From Treponema sp. (GTDB lineage Bacteria; Spirochaetota; Spirochaetia; Treponematales; Breznakiellaceae): a stretch of DNA of 5,373 bases. Both the position numbers and the translations under genes were made by a program. Shown here one piece after another: positions 1 through 5,223 of the stretch. The notes beneath the pieces are model-generated. The model did not search any database and was not told where the DNA came from. It worked only from the letters and a program-made list of their open reading frames with translations. Every line of letters begins with the position of its first letter. Positions within the stretch are counted from its first letter, which is position 1. The DNA is taken from the NCBI GenBank assembly GCA_031283505.1, contig JAITBO010000037.1, forward strand, positions 1 to 5,373, given 5' to 3'.

Positions 1-137
1 CCCTTGGCCTTCGCCCGCTCCCGTCCCGCCTCGGAGGAATCGCAGACCGCCGTTACCTTACAGTCCTCCAGGTGTTCGTAGGTAGAAAGATGTACCTGCC
101 CTATACCGCCCAGTCCGGCTAATCCAATCTTAAGCAT
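1..137 (-). CDS. Gfo/Idh/MocA-family oxidoreductase, N-terminal fragment cut by window edge
   Basis: Reading leftward from an ATG at 137-135 gives 45 codons that stay open to the window edge. They begin MLKIGLAGLGGIGQVH and continue through a predicted beta-alpha-beta unit to KVTAVCD. The G-L-G-G-I-G turn at about residues 8-13, and an acidic residue at the end of the second strand (Asp33), form the NAD(P)-binding Rossmann start typical of Gfo/Idh/MocA dehydrogenases. A strong ribosome site (AAGGAAGG) lies about 6 bases upstream. It overlaps the TAA stop of the preceding gene, 11 bases away, so this is the fourth gene of the leftward operon. The catalytic EKP motif and the C-terminal domain lie outside the window, so the substrate cannot be judged. 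The family call is firm from the fold signature and from the two full-length relatives in the window. Confidence 0.85.
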   Translation of the reverse strand, partial: MLKIGLAGLGGIGQVHLSTYEHLEDCKVTAVCDSSEAGRERAKAK

Positions 138-148
138 CCGGGCCTTCC

Positions 149-1060
149 TTATACAAACTGCCGCATATACCGGTAGCTCTGTTCGATACCCTGCTTTACC
201 AGGTCCGCGCTGCCCTCAAATGCCTTGTCTTCAACCTCAATGCAAGCGGGGCCGTTGTATCGAATATCATAGAGGGCGGAACAGAAGGCGCCAAGGTCAA
301 CGCTCCCCAGGCCGGGCAGTTTGGGGGAATGCCAGAGGGCCGGGTAGGAGAAATAACCGTACTCGTTGAGTTTCTCCTGATAAATCTTGATGTCCTTAAA
401 GTGAACGTGGAAGATCCGGTCTTTGAATTCGTAAAGGGGCTTCGTACAGCTTGCCCCCTGAAGGTAAAAGTGGGAGGGATCGTAGTTGATACCGAGGTTG
501 GGGCTGGGGATGAGGGTAAACATCCTGCGCCAAATATCCGGGGTACAGGCCAGGTTGTTGCCCCCCGGCCATTCGTTGGCGGTGTACAGCATGGGACAGT
601 TTTCGATACCAATCTTTACCTGCTTGTCTTCGGCAAATTTGATGATCGGGGTCCAGGTTTTTTTGAACAACTCCAGGTTCTCCTCCACGGTCTTGTTTTT
701 ATCCCTGCCGATAAAGGTGGTCACCATGCCGACGCCCATTTTGGCGGAAACATCGATCAACTTCTTGATGTGCTTCACCGCCTCCGAGGAGGCGTCCTTA
801 TCGGCATCCAGCGGATTAGGATAGTAGCCCAGGGAACTTATGGCGATTCCCCGCTTTTGTGTATAGTCTCCGTAGTAGGCCATCTTTTGGGCCGTAAGAC
901 CTTCAATGTCGATGTGGGTTATCCCCGCATAACGGCGTATGGCTTTTCCCTTTGGCCAGCAACAGACCTCAAGACATTCAAAACCTACCCCGGAGGCGTA
1001 ATCCACCACTTCTTCAAAAGTCATATCCGGCAGAATTGCCGTTACCAGTCCAAGTTTCAT
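149..1060 (-). CDS. Sugar phosphate isomerase/epimerase-like TIM barrel (xylose isomerase-like, AP endonuclease 2 superfamily)
   Basis: This 303-residue protein has the usual length for single-domain AP_endonuc_2/xylose-isomerase-like TIM barrels. It begins with a strand (MKLGLVTAIL) and shows the superfamily's metal-site pattern: Glu153 in IGIEN, Asp194 and His197 in NYDPSH, His218 and His220 in FHVHFKD, and Glu275 in CIEVED. By family knowledge, Glu-Asp-His-Glu binds a divalent metal that helps isomerise, epimerise, dehydrate or eliminate a keto-sugar or inosose. IolE, IolI and tagatose/psicose 3-epimerases are relatives. There is no signal peptide, so it should be cytoplasmic. The start is supported by an AGGGGA ribosome site just after the upstream TAA. 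The gap to the preceding gene is 9 bases and both genes share one reading frame. Its neighbours are Gfo/Idh/MocA dehydrogenases, so a keto-sugar substrate is likely. The exact reaction is not readable from the sequence. Confidence 0.88.
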   Translation of the reverse strand: MKLGLVTAILPDMTFEEVVDYASGVGFECLEVCCWPKGKAIRRYAGITHIDIEGLTAQKMAYYGDYTQKRGIAISSLGYYPNPLDADKDASSEAVKHIKKLIDVSAKMGVGMVTTFIGRDKNKTVEENLELFKKTWTPIIKFAEDKQVKIGIENCPMLYTANEWPGGNNLACTPDIWRRMFTLIPSPNLGINYDPSHFYLQGASCTKPLYEFKDRIFHVHFKDIKIYQEKLNEYGYFSYPALWHSPKLPGLGSVDLGAFCSALYDIRYNGPACIEVEDKAFEGSADLVKQGIEQSYRYMRQFV

Positions 1061-1069
1061 ATAATCCCC

Positions 1070-1939
1070 TTATATTTGCGGAATCAATTCCTTGAGAAAA
1101 TTCACGGCAGTAAGAATATCCTGTGCAGCGTTTTCCTTTACTTCCCATTCTATAGTAAGGTATCCGTCGTACCCTGTTTCTTTGAGGGCCCTGAGATAGG
1201 GGAGCCATCGGACCTTACCTTGGCCCAGGGGTGTCTCGGTAAACCATGCGGAAACCTTGCTAAGGGCTTCGATTCCCCCTTGGGCGAAGAGGCCGTAGAC
1301 TTCGTCGGGCCCGGCAAAGTGGTTCATCCTGCCGTCTTTTGCGTGGGTGTGGACGATGGAAGCGCCGGCGCAACGTACCCCCTCCACCTCATCATCGCCG
1401 GTGACCATTACGAGGTTGGCGGGATCGTAGTTGATGCCGATACCCCGGCCACCGGCTTCCCCGTTGCAGGCTTCCGTAAAGGCATTAAGGCGGGCCACCG
1501 GTTCGGGGCCGGTTTCTATTGCCACCACGGCCCCGCAGGAGGCGGCATAAGCGCCGATTTCGGCGCAGGCCCGTTTCATGACGACATATTTTTCGCTGCT
1601 CCCGTCGGCGGGGACAATGCCGATATGGGTAGTGACGATCCGGCAGTTCAGTTTCAAGGCAAGGTCCACCACAGCCTTGAGATAGTCGATTTTTTGGGGA
1701 TTATCGGCGGCGATCTCCAGGCCGTGGCCCCCCAGTTCCCCGCAGAGGGCCGTTACCTCCTGCTCACATTCCCCGGCGGTGTCCCACACCGCCCTGACCG
1801 TCTCCGGCTTTACCCTGCGGGGATCGAATTCGTTCCATGCGTAGATCTGTACCCCCCGGGCCCCGCAACGCCGGGATTCCCGAATGCCCTCAACAATGCC
1901 CTTCCCAAACCAGTCGGCCAGGGTTCCAATCTTGAACAT
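1070..1939 (-). CDS. Second xylose isomerase-like TIM-barrel protein (sugar isomerase/epimerase/lyase)
   Basis: This 289-residue protein belongs to the same AP_endonuc_2/xylose-isomerase-like superfamily as the next gene in the operon, but is clearly diverged from it. Visible motifs in order are MFKIGTLADWF at the start, TTHIG (about 103-107), Glu142 in AIETGPE, Asp172 in NYDPAN, His197 and His199 in VHTHAKDG, and Glu264 in TIEWEV. These give a complete putative Glu-Asp-His-Glu metal site. Asn175 stands where the neighbouring paralogue has His197 (DPAN against DPSH). That position is expected to contact substrate, so the two proteins probably do different steps. The ATG directly follows the TAA of the upstream gene with no spacer and in the same frame, and a GGTGAG-like ribosome site lies inside that gene's end. 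This implies translational coupling. The likely role is isomerising, epimerising or eliminating a keto-sugar made by the adjacent dehydrogenases. The substrate is unknown. Confidence 0.87.
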   Translation of the reverse strand: MFKIGTLADWFGKGIVEGIRESRRCGARGVQIYAWNEFDPRRVKPETVRAVWDTAGECEQEVTALCGELGGHGLEIAADNPQKIDYLKAVVDLALKLNCRIVTTHIGIVPADGSSEKYVVMKRACAEIGAYAASCGAVVAIETGPEPVARLNAFTEACNGEAGGRGIGINYDPANLVMVTGDDEVEGVRCAGASIVHTHAKDGRMNHFAGPDEVYGLFAQGGIEALSKVSAWFTETPLGQGKVRWLPYLRALKETGYDGYLTIEWEVKENAAQDILTAVNFLKELIPQI

Positions 1940-3079
1940 TTAGATACTCACCCAGCGGTTTTCTTTCGCACTCTCTACTACCTTTTCGCAGAAGATCATC
2001 TCCCGCAATCCATCGTCAAAGGTGGCATATTCACCGCCTGCCGGCTTGCCTGCGGCAATGGCGGCGTAGATTTTTTTGAAGTTCTGTTTGAAGGTATCGG
2101 GAAAGCCCTCCACATGGCCGCCCGGATAGCCGGTGATTTTCGCCGTCTCTGGATTGAGGATGGAGGGGTCCTTGACAATCTCGCCGTTCATGGTTTCCCG
2201 CCGGCCTACCCAAAGGGCGTTGGAATGTTCCGAATCCCAATGGACCGCGCATTTGCTGCCGCCTATGGCCACGACCATCTGGTTCTTCCGTCCGGCGAAG
2301 ACCTGGCTGATGTTACAACACCCATGGGCGCCGTTATCAAAACGGAACAGCACCGTCGCGTAATCTTCCGTATTAATGGGGACCTCTTCGTAATCCTCGG
2401 GCCTAAGGGCCATGCCGGAATAGGTATCCACCGGTTTAAGCGGTTTCCTGCGGGTCCTGTGGAAGATGGCAAAATCCGCCAGCACTTCCACCGCCTTGAG
2501 GCCCGTCACAAATTCAACCAGATCGAGCCAGTGGGAACCAATATCAGAAAAAGCCCGGGAAGCCCCGCTGAACTTCGGATCCAGGCGCCAACTATAGTCC
2601 GTGTCCAGATAGAGCCAGTCTTGTAGATAACTTCCGTGGATGGTGTAGATGTTTCCCAATTCACCGGAACGGACCATCTCCCGTATTTGGTACACCAGGG
2701 GATAGAAGCGGCAGTTAAAATTGATAGCGTTGACCAGGCCCTTTTCCTTTGCCTTAGCGGTAAGCTGCTTCGCCTCCGCCACCGTACAGGTCATCGGCTT
2801 TTCACAGACCACATGGACCCTCTTTTCCAGAGCGTAGAGGGCAATCTCGAAATGGGTACTGTTGGGCGTACAGATGTGGATGCTGTCAAGGTTTTCCTTG
2901 TCGATCATCTTCCGGTAATCCGCATATCCGGCGGGTACCGAGAGAGCTTCGGCTTTTTCCTGCGGATCCAGCGCCTCAGCCAGGGCCGCCACTTCCACAT
3001 TGCCCAGACGTCGAAGTTGTTCAATATGCACCGCACCAATAAAACCGGCGCCGATAATCCCCGCCCTTAACTTTTTCAT
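1940..3079 (-). CDS. Gfo/Idh/MocA-family NAD(P)-dependent oxidoreductase
   Basis: First gene of the leftward operon, 379 residues. The N-terminal Rossmann domain carries the G-A-G-F-I-G dinucleotide-binding turn at residues 10-15 (RAGIIGAGFIGAVH). The family's E-K-P motif is at 93-95 (VVCEKPMTC), where the lysine is the usual catalytic residue. The C-terminal alpha/beta domain has SDIGSHWLDL, with Asp179 and His183 in the D-x-G-x-H pattern that completes the active site. GYPGGHVEGFPDTF near 318-330 is a block I recognise from many sugar dehydrogenases of this family. There is no signal peptide, so a cytoplasmic enzyme is expected. A GAAGGGAAG ribosome site sits about 8 bases before the ATG, and a near-consensus promoter lies some 30-60 bases upstream. 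The expected reaction is oxidation of a sugar, glycoside or cyclitol hydroxyl to a ketone. The two TIM-barrel genes that follow, one starting on the base after the stop codon, would process the product. Confidence 0.92.
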   Translation of the reverse strand: MKKLRAGIIGAGFIGAVHIEQLRRLGNVEVAALAEALDPQEKAEALSVPAGYADYRKMIDKENLDSIHICTPNSTHFEIALYALEKRVHVVCEKPMTCTVAEAKQLTAKAKEKGLVNAINFNCRFYPLVYQIREMVRSGELGNIYTIHGSYLQDWLYLDTDYSWRLDPKFSGASRAFSDIGSHWLDLVEFVTGLKAVEVLADFAIFHRTRRKPLKPVDTYSGMALRPEDYEEVPINTEDYATVLFRFDNGAHGCCNISQVFAGRKNQMVVAIGGSKCAVHWDSEHSNALWVGRRETMNGEIVKDPSILNPETAKITGYPGGHVEGFPDTFKQNFKKIYAAIAAGKPAGGEYATFDDGLREMIFCEKVVESAKENRWVSI

Positions 3080-3114
3080 GGGTCGCTTCCCTTCAGCTTT
3101 AAGTAATGAATACT

Positions 3115-3143
3115 ATTTTAGGACAGTTGCATGGTCCTGTCAA
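3115..3143 (-). promoter_or_regulatory. Sigma-70-type promoter of the leftward operon
   Basis: On the minus strand, a perfect TTGACA (-35, bases 3143-3138) is followed by a 17-base spacer and TAAAAT (-10, bases 3120-3115, 5 of 6 consensus). Transcription would start near 3108, leaving a leader of about 28 bases that contains the ribosome site of the oxidoreductase gene at 3079. Directly upstream of the -35, bases 3147-3160 are an A/T-only tract except for one G, which could act as an UP element. Spacing, match and position all agree, so this is the best-supported regulatory site in the window. Confidence 0.75.
3122..3141. promoter_or_regulatory. Candidate operator dyad in the leftward promoter spacer
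   Basis: GACAG-TTG-CATG-GTC-CTGTC is a dyad with 5-bp outer arms and a self-complementary CATG centre. It fills the space between the -35 and -10 of the leftward promoter and overlaps part of the -35. A protein bound here would block RNA polymerase. The symmetry is seen directly. Operator function is inferred, and no regulator gene is in the window to pair with it. An overlapping pair AGTTG/CAACT (3125-3129 and 3141-3145) is a weaker alternative reading of the same symmetry. Confidence 0.4.
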
Positions 3144-3158
3144 CTTAAATGTTAATAT

Positions 3159-3188
3159 TTGAATGAATTTGGATAAAAATGATAAAAT
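3159..3188 (+). promoter_or_regulatory. Candidate distal rightward promoter
   Basis: TTGAAT (3159-3164, 4 of 6) is followed by an 18-base spacer and TAAAAT (3183-3188, 5 of 6) on the plus strand. Transcription from here would begin near 3195 and leave a leader of about 95 bases, which contains the dyad at 3228-3258. The surrounding DNA is AT-rich, so chance matches are likely. This is an alternative or addition to the promoter at 3235-3264. Confidence 0.35.
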
Positions 3189-3227
3189 ATGGCAAGAAAT
3201 AGGTCTGCTGAAGGGATACCGGCTTTC

Positions 3228-3258
3228 CTTTATGTTGACAAGAGTACTCAGCATAAAG
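3228..3258. promoter_or_regulatory. Candidate operator: 31-bp dyad overlapping the rightward promoter
   Basis: CTTTATG (3228-3234) and CATAAAG (3252-3258) are perfect 7-bp inverted arms. Inside them, after one unpaired position, TGA (3236-3238) pairs with TCA (3248-3250). Twenty of 31 positions are therefore symmetric about base 3243. The dyad covers the -35 and reaches the edge of the -10 of the proximal rightward promoter. The spacing fits a dimeric DNA-binding regulator. A separate perfect palindrome, GAGTACTC (3242-3249), lies in its centre but is offset from the main axis. Which regulator family binds is not readable. Confidence 0.45.
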
Positions 3259-3264
3259 TACAAC
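3235..3264 (+). promoter_or_regulatory. Candidate proximal rightward promoter
   Basis: A perfect TTGACA (3235-3240) is followed by an 18-base spacer and TACAAC (3259-3264, 4 of 6). Transcription would start near 3271, giving a short leader that still includes the GGAGG ribosome site (3277-3281) of the gene at 3290. The -10 match is weak, as expected for a promoter that needs an activator. The -35 lies inside the inverted repeat at 3228-3258, which makes regulated use plausible. Confidence 0.45.
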
Positions 3265-3289
3265 AAAGAATTGAACGGAGGTCCATATT

Positions 3290-4363
3290 ATGGAAAAGAC
3301 AAGGGTTGCCCTGTTCGGCACCGGATTCATTGCCAATATTCATGCTGAAAGTTATGCCCGTTTTGTGCCCGAGGCCGAGGTGGTTGCGGTCTATAGTCAC
3401 AACGGGGATAAGGCTAAAGCCTTCGCCCGGCGTTACGGCATCCCCGCCTGGTATGACGACATGGACAGGCTCCTTTCGGAGGCAAAGGCGGATGTGGTGG
3501 ACATCGGTCTTCCCAATTATCTGCACCATGGGGCCTGCATGAAGGCCGCCGCTGCGGGAAAGCATATCATCATTGAAAAGCCCCTGGCCCTTACCCTGGA
3601 AGAGGCGGATGAAATGATAGGGGAGTGCAAAAAACGAGGGCTTAAACTTATGTACGCCGAGGAACTCTGCTTTGCGCCCAAGTACGAGCGGGTCCGGGCC
3701 CTGGTGGAACATGGCGCCGTAGGAAAGGTCTATATGCTCAAGCAGTCGGAAAAACACTCCGGTCCTCACAGTCCCTGGTTTTACAAAAAAGAAACCGCCG
3801 GTGGCGGCGTCATGATGGACATGGGTTGCCATGCCCTGGCCTGGTTCCGCTGGATGACAAAGAACAGTCCCGCCAAAAGCGTCTATGCCAGTATGAAAAC
3901 CGTTATGCACAACACGGACTGCGAGGATAACACCATCACCATCGTTGACTTTGAGAACGGCGTCACCGCCGTGGCCGAGGACAGTTGGGCCCGGCACGGC
4001 GGCATGGATGACCACATCGAGATATACGGCGATAAGGGGGTCTCCTATGCGGACCTTTTCCGGGGAAACGCCGCCCTGACTTACAGTATCGACGGTTATG
4101 ACTACGCCAGCGAAAAGGCGGGGAGCAGCAAGGGCTGGACCTTTACGATTTTTGAGGAGGCATTTAACCAGGGCTACCCCCAGGAGCTTAAGCACTTCAT
4201 TGGCTGTGTTAGGGAGGATACGGCGCCCCTGGTCACCGGCGAAGACGGCCGGGCGGTACTGGAACTAATTTATGCCGCATACGCATCGGCAAAATCCGGC
4301 GCAAAGGTCAGCCTACCCTTTACGGCAAAGGTGAAATACCCCATCGAATTGTTCCTGCGCTAG
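3290..4363 (+). CDS. Gfo/Idh/MocA-family NAD(P)-dependent oxidoreductase
   Basis: First gene of the rightward operon, 357 residues. The Rossmann turn G-T-G-F-I-A is at residues 10-15 (VALFGTGFIANIH). The E-K-P motif is at 96-98 (IIIEKPLALT), carrying the expected catalytic lysine. In the second domain GGGVMMDMGCHALAW supplies Asp177 and His181 in the D-x-G-x-H pattern. The C-terminal half is the usual open beta-sheet domain, with DDHIEIYGDKG near 245-256. A GGAGG ribosome site sits 8 bases before the ATG, which settles the start. There is no signal peptide. It is quite different in sequence from the 379-residue oxidoreductase transcribed the other way, so it likely oxidises or reduces a different compound, or works at another position of the same one. 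The downstream NagB-like gene begins 10 bases after its stop, so the two are probably co-transcribed. The substrate is unknown. Confidence 0.92.
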   Translation: MEKTRVALFGTGFIANIHAESYARFVPEAEVVAVYSHNGDKAKAFARRYGIPAWYDDMDRLLSEAKADVVDIGLPNYLHHGACMKAAAAGKHIIIEKPLALTLEEADEMIGECKKRGLKLMYAEELCFAPKYERVRALVEHGAVGKVYMLKQSEKHSGPHSPWFYKKETAGGGVMMDMGCHALAWFRWMTKNSPAKSVYASMKTVMHNTDCEDNTITIVDFENGVTAVAEDSWARHGGMDDHIEIYGDKGVSYADLFRGNAALTYSIDGYDYASEKAGSSKGWTFTIFEEAFNQGYPQELKHFIGCVREDTAPLVTGEDGRAVLELIYAAYASAKSGAKVSLPFTAKVKYPIELFLR

Positions 4364-4373
4364 GCCGGGGCGG

Positions 4374-5102
4374 ATGAGGAAAATGCAAACAATAATTTTT
4401 GAAAGCCCCAGAGAGGCGGCGGCTCATGCGGCGGACACCCTGGCTTCGATCCTCGCGGCAAAGCCGGATGCCCTTCTTTGTATCGCGGCAGGTCATAGCT
4501 CTCTGCCCTTCTTTGACGCCGCCCTTGAAAAGGGCCTTGATTTCTCCGAGGTCCGTTTTGTCGAACTGGATGAATGGCTGGGCATTTCTCCGGATACGCC
4601 GGGAAGCTGTACCCTCTTCATGCAAAATAATTTCTTTTCCCGCATCGGGGTCAGGGAGGACCAGCTTTGCCTTTTCAATCCCTTGACGGAGAACCCGGAG
4701 GAGGAATGCCGCCGGGTGGAAAGGCAGATCGACCTCTGGGACGGCATCGACTACCTGCTTTTGGGCATGGGCATGAACGGGCACTTGGCGCTGAACGAAC
4801 CGGGGGCTGGTTTTACCGCAGGGGCCCGGGCGGTAACGTTGTCACAAACAACCCTGGAGGTAGCCCCCAAGTATTTCCCCGCCGGTATGCCCCCGATTAC
4901 CGGAGGGATCACCCTGGGCATTGCCAACATCCTGACCGCCCGGCGTATTCAGCTTTTGGTCTTTGGGACCCACAAGCAGGAAATCGTCCGGCGCCTCCGC
5001 ACCGCTACGGGACCCGACCCGGAGCTTCCCGCCACCGCTCTGCTCAATGCGGATCATGCGGAACTCCTTTCGGACAAGACTACGGCGGGGCAAATTACCT
5101 AA
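4374..5102 (+). CDS. NagB-like sugar-phosphate deaminase/isomerase family protein (glucosamine-6-phosphate deaminase/6-phosphogluconolactonase superfamily)
   Basis: This 242-residue protein is about the length of the short, non-allosteric NagB type. It aligns by eye with glucosamine-6-phosphate deaminase along its whole length. FVELDEWLGI (Asp66-Glu67) matches the catalytic DE motif, LGMGMNGHLALNEPG (His137, Glu142) matches the active-site HxxxxE block, and GITLGIANIL plus FGTHKQ (Lys201) match the C-terminal part. The NEPG ending points to deaminase rather than 6-phosphogluconolactonase, which usually has DGHTASLFP. NagB turns glucosamine-6-phosphate into fructose-6-phosphate and ammonia in the cytoplasm. 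Here the sugar-phosphate loop is altered (AAGHSS where relatives have ATGSTP-like residues), so the substrate may differ. The start is uncertain: ATG 4374 has only a GGGGCGG stretch upstream, while ATG 4383 (residue 4) gives MQTIIFES, closer to the usual N-terminus. It is the last gene of its operon. Confidence 0.82.
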   Translation: MRKMQTIIFESPREAAAHAADTLASILAAKPDALLCIAAGHSSLPFFDAALEKGLDFSEVRFVELDEWLGISPDTPGSCTLFMQNNFFSRIGVREDQLCLFNPLTENPEEECRRVERQIDLWDGIDYLLLGMGMNGHLALNEPGAGFTAGARAVTLSQTTLEVAPKYFPAGMPPITGGITLGIANILTARRIQLLVFGTHKQEIVRRLRTATGPDPELPATALLNADHAELLSDKTTAGQIT

Positions 5103-5113
5103 GGAACTGTGCA

Positions 5114-5145
5114 GAAATAACATGACCGGTTGGTCATGTTATTTC
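5114..5145 (+). terminator. 14-bp perfect stem-loop after the rightward operon (probable terminator)
   Basis: GAAATAACATGACC (5114-5127) and GGTCATGTTATTTC (5132-5145) are perfectly complementary around a 4-base GGTT loop, 11 bases after the stop codon of the NagB-like gene. Position and perfection suggest transcript termination or 3'-end protection. The stem is AT-rich and is followed by CTTAATTATAT rather than a clean T-run, so intrinsic termination would be weak. The symmetry would also allow a bidirectional role or a protein-binding site. Confidence 0.55.
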
Positions 5146-5196
5146 CTTAATTATATAAGCAATTAAAACAAAATGTTGTGTATTTTATTGGGACTT

Positions 5197-5223
5197 AAAA
5201 AACCACCGCCTATGGCGGTGGTT
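5197..5223 (-). terminator. GC-rich hairpin with T-run on the minus strand (intrinsic terminator or mobile-element end)
   Basis: AACCACCGCC (5201-5210) and GGCGGTGGTT (5214-5223) form a perfect 10-bp stem with a 3-base loop. Read on the minus strand, the stem runs straight into six T residues (5202-5197, the first two in the stem), which is the form of an intrinsic terminator. It would end a leftward transcript entering from beyond the right edge, and with the stem-loop at 5114-5145 it would separate converging units. An alternative is the subterminal hairpin of an IS200/IS605-type element. No coding sequence in the window decides between them. Confidence 0.5.

Noticed and set aside
329..2626. 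A 765-codon open frame on the plus strand, antisense to three leftward genes
   Set aside because: Its codons are exact complements of the sense codons of three genes that share one frame. It stays open because those genes rarely use TTA, CTA and TCA. The protein shows no family motif, while the sense strand has complete enzymes with ribosome sites.
3080..3289. Possible riboswitch or small RNA in the divergent intergenic region
   Set aside because: The space is short, the symmetric elements sit on promoter hexamers, and I see no conserved riboswitch core or multi-stem layout.
3248..4195. A 315-codon open frame on the minus strand, antisense to the rightward oxidoreductase
   Set aside because: It has the same codon-aligned antisense cause. 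No motifs are seen and the sense gene is complete and well supported.
4776..4784. Asn135 in the NagB-like protein where E. coli NagB has the catalytic-triad Asp141
   Set aside because: An NGH form of this motif is, to my knowledge, common in the shorter NagB proteins of Firmicutes, so it is not by itself a sign of an inactive enzyme.
5147..5166. TTAATT/AATTAA inverted repeat between the two hairpins
   Set aside because: Six AT-only pairs with an 8-base loop are expected by chance in such AT-rich DNA.
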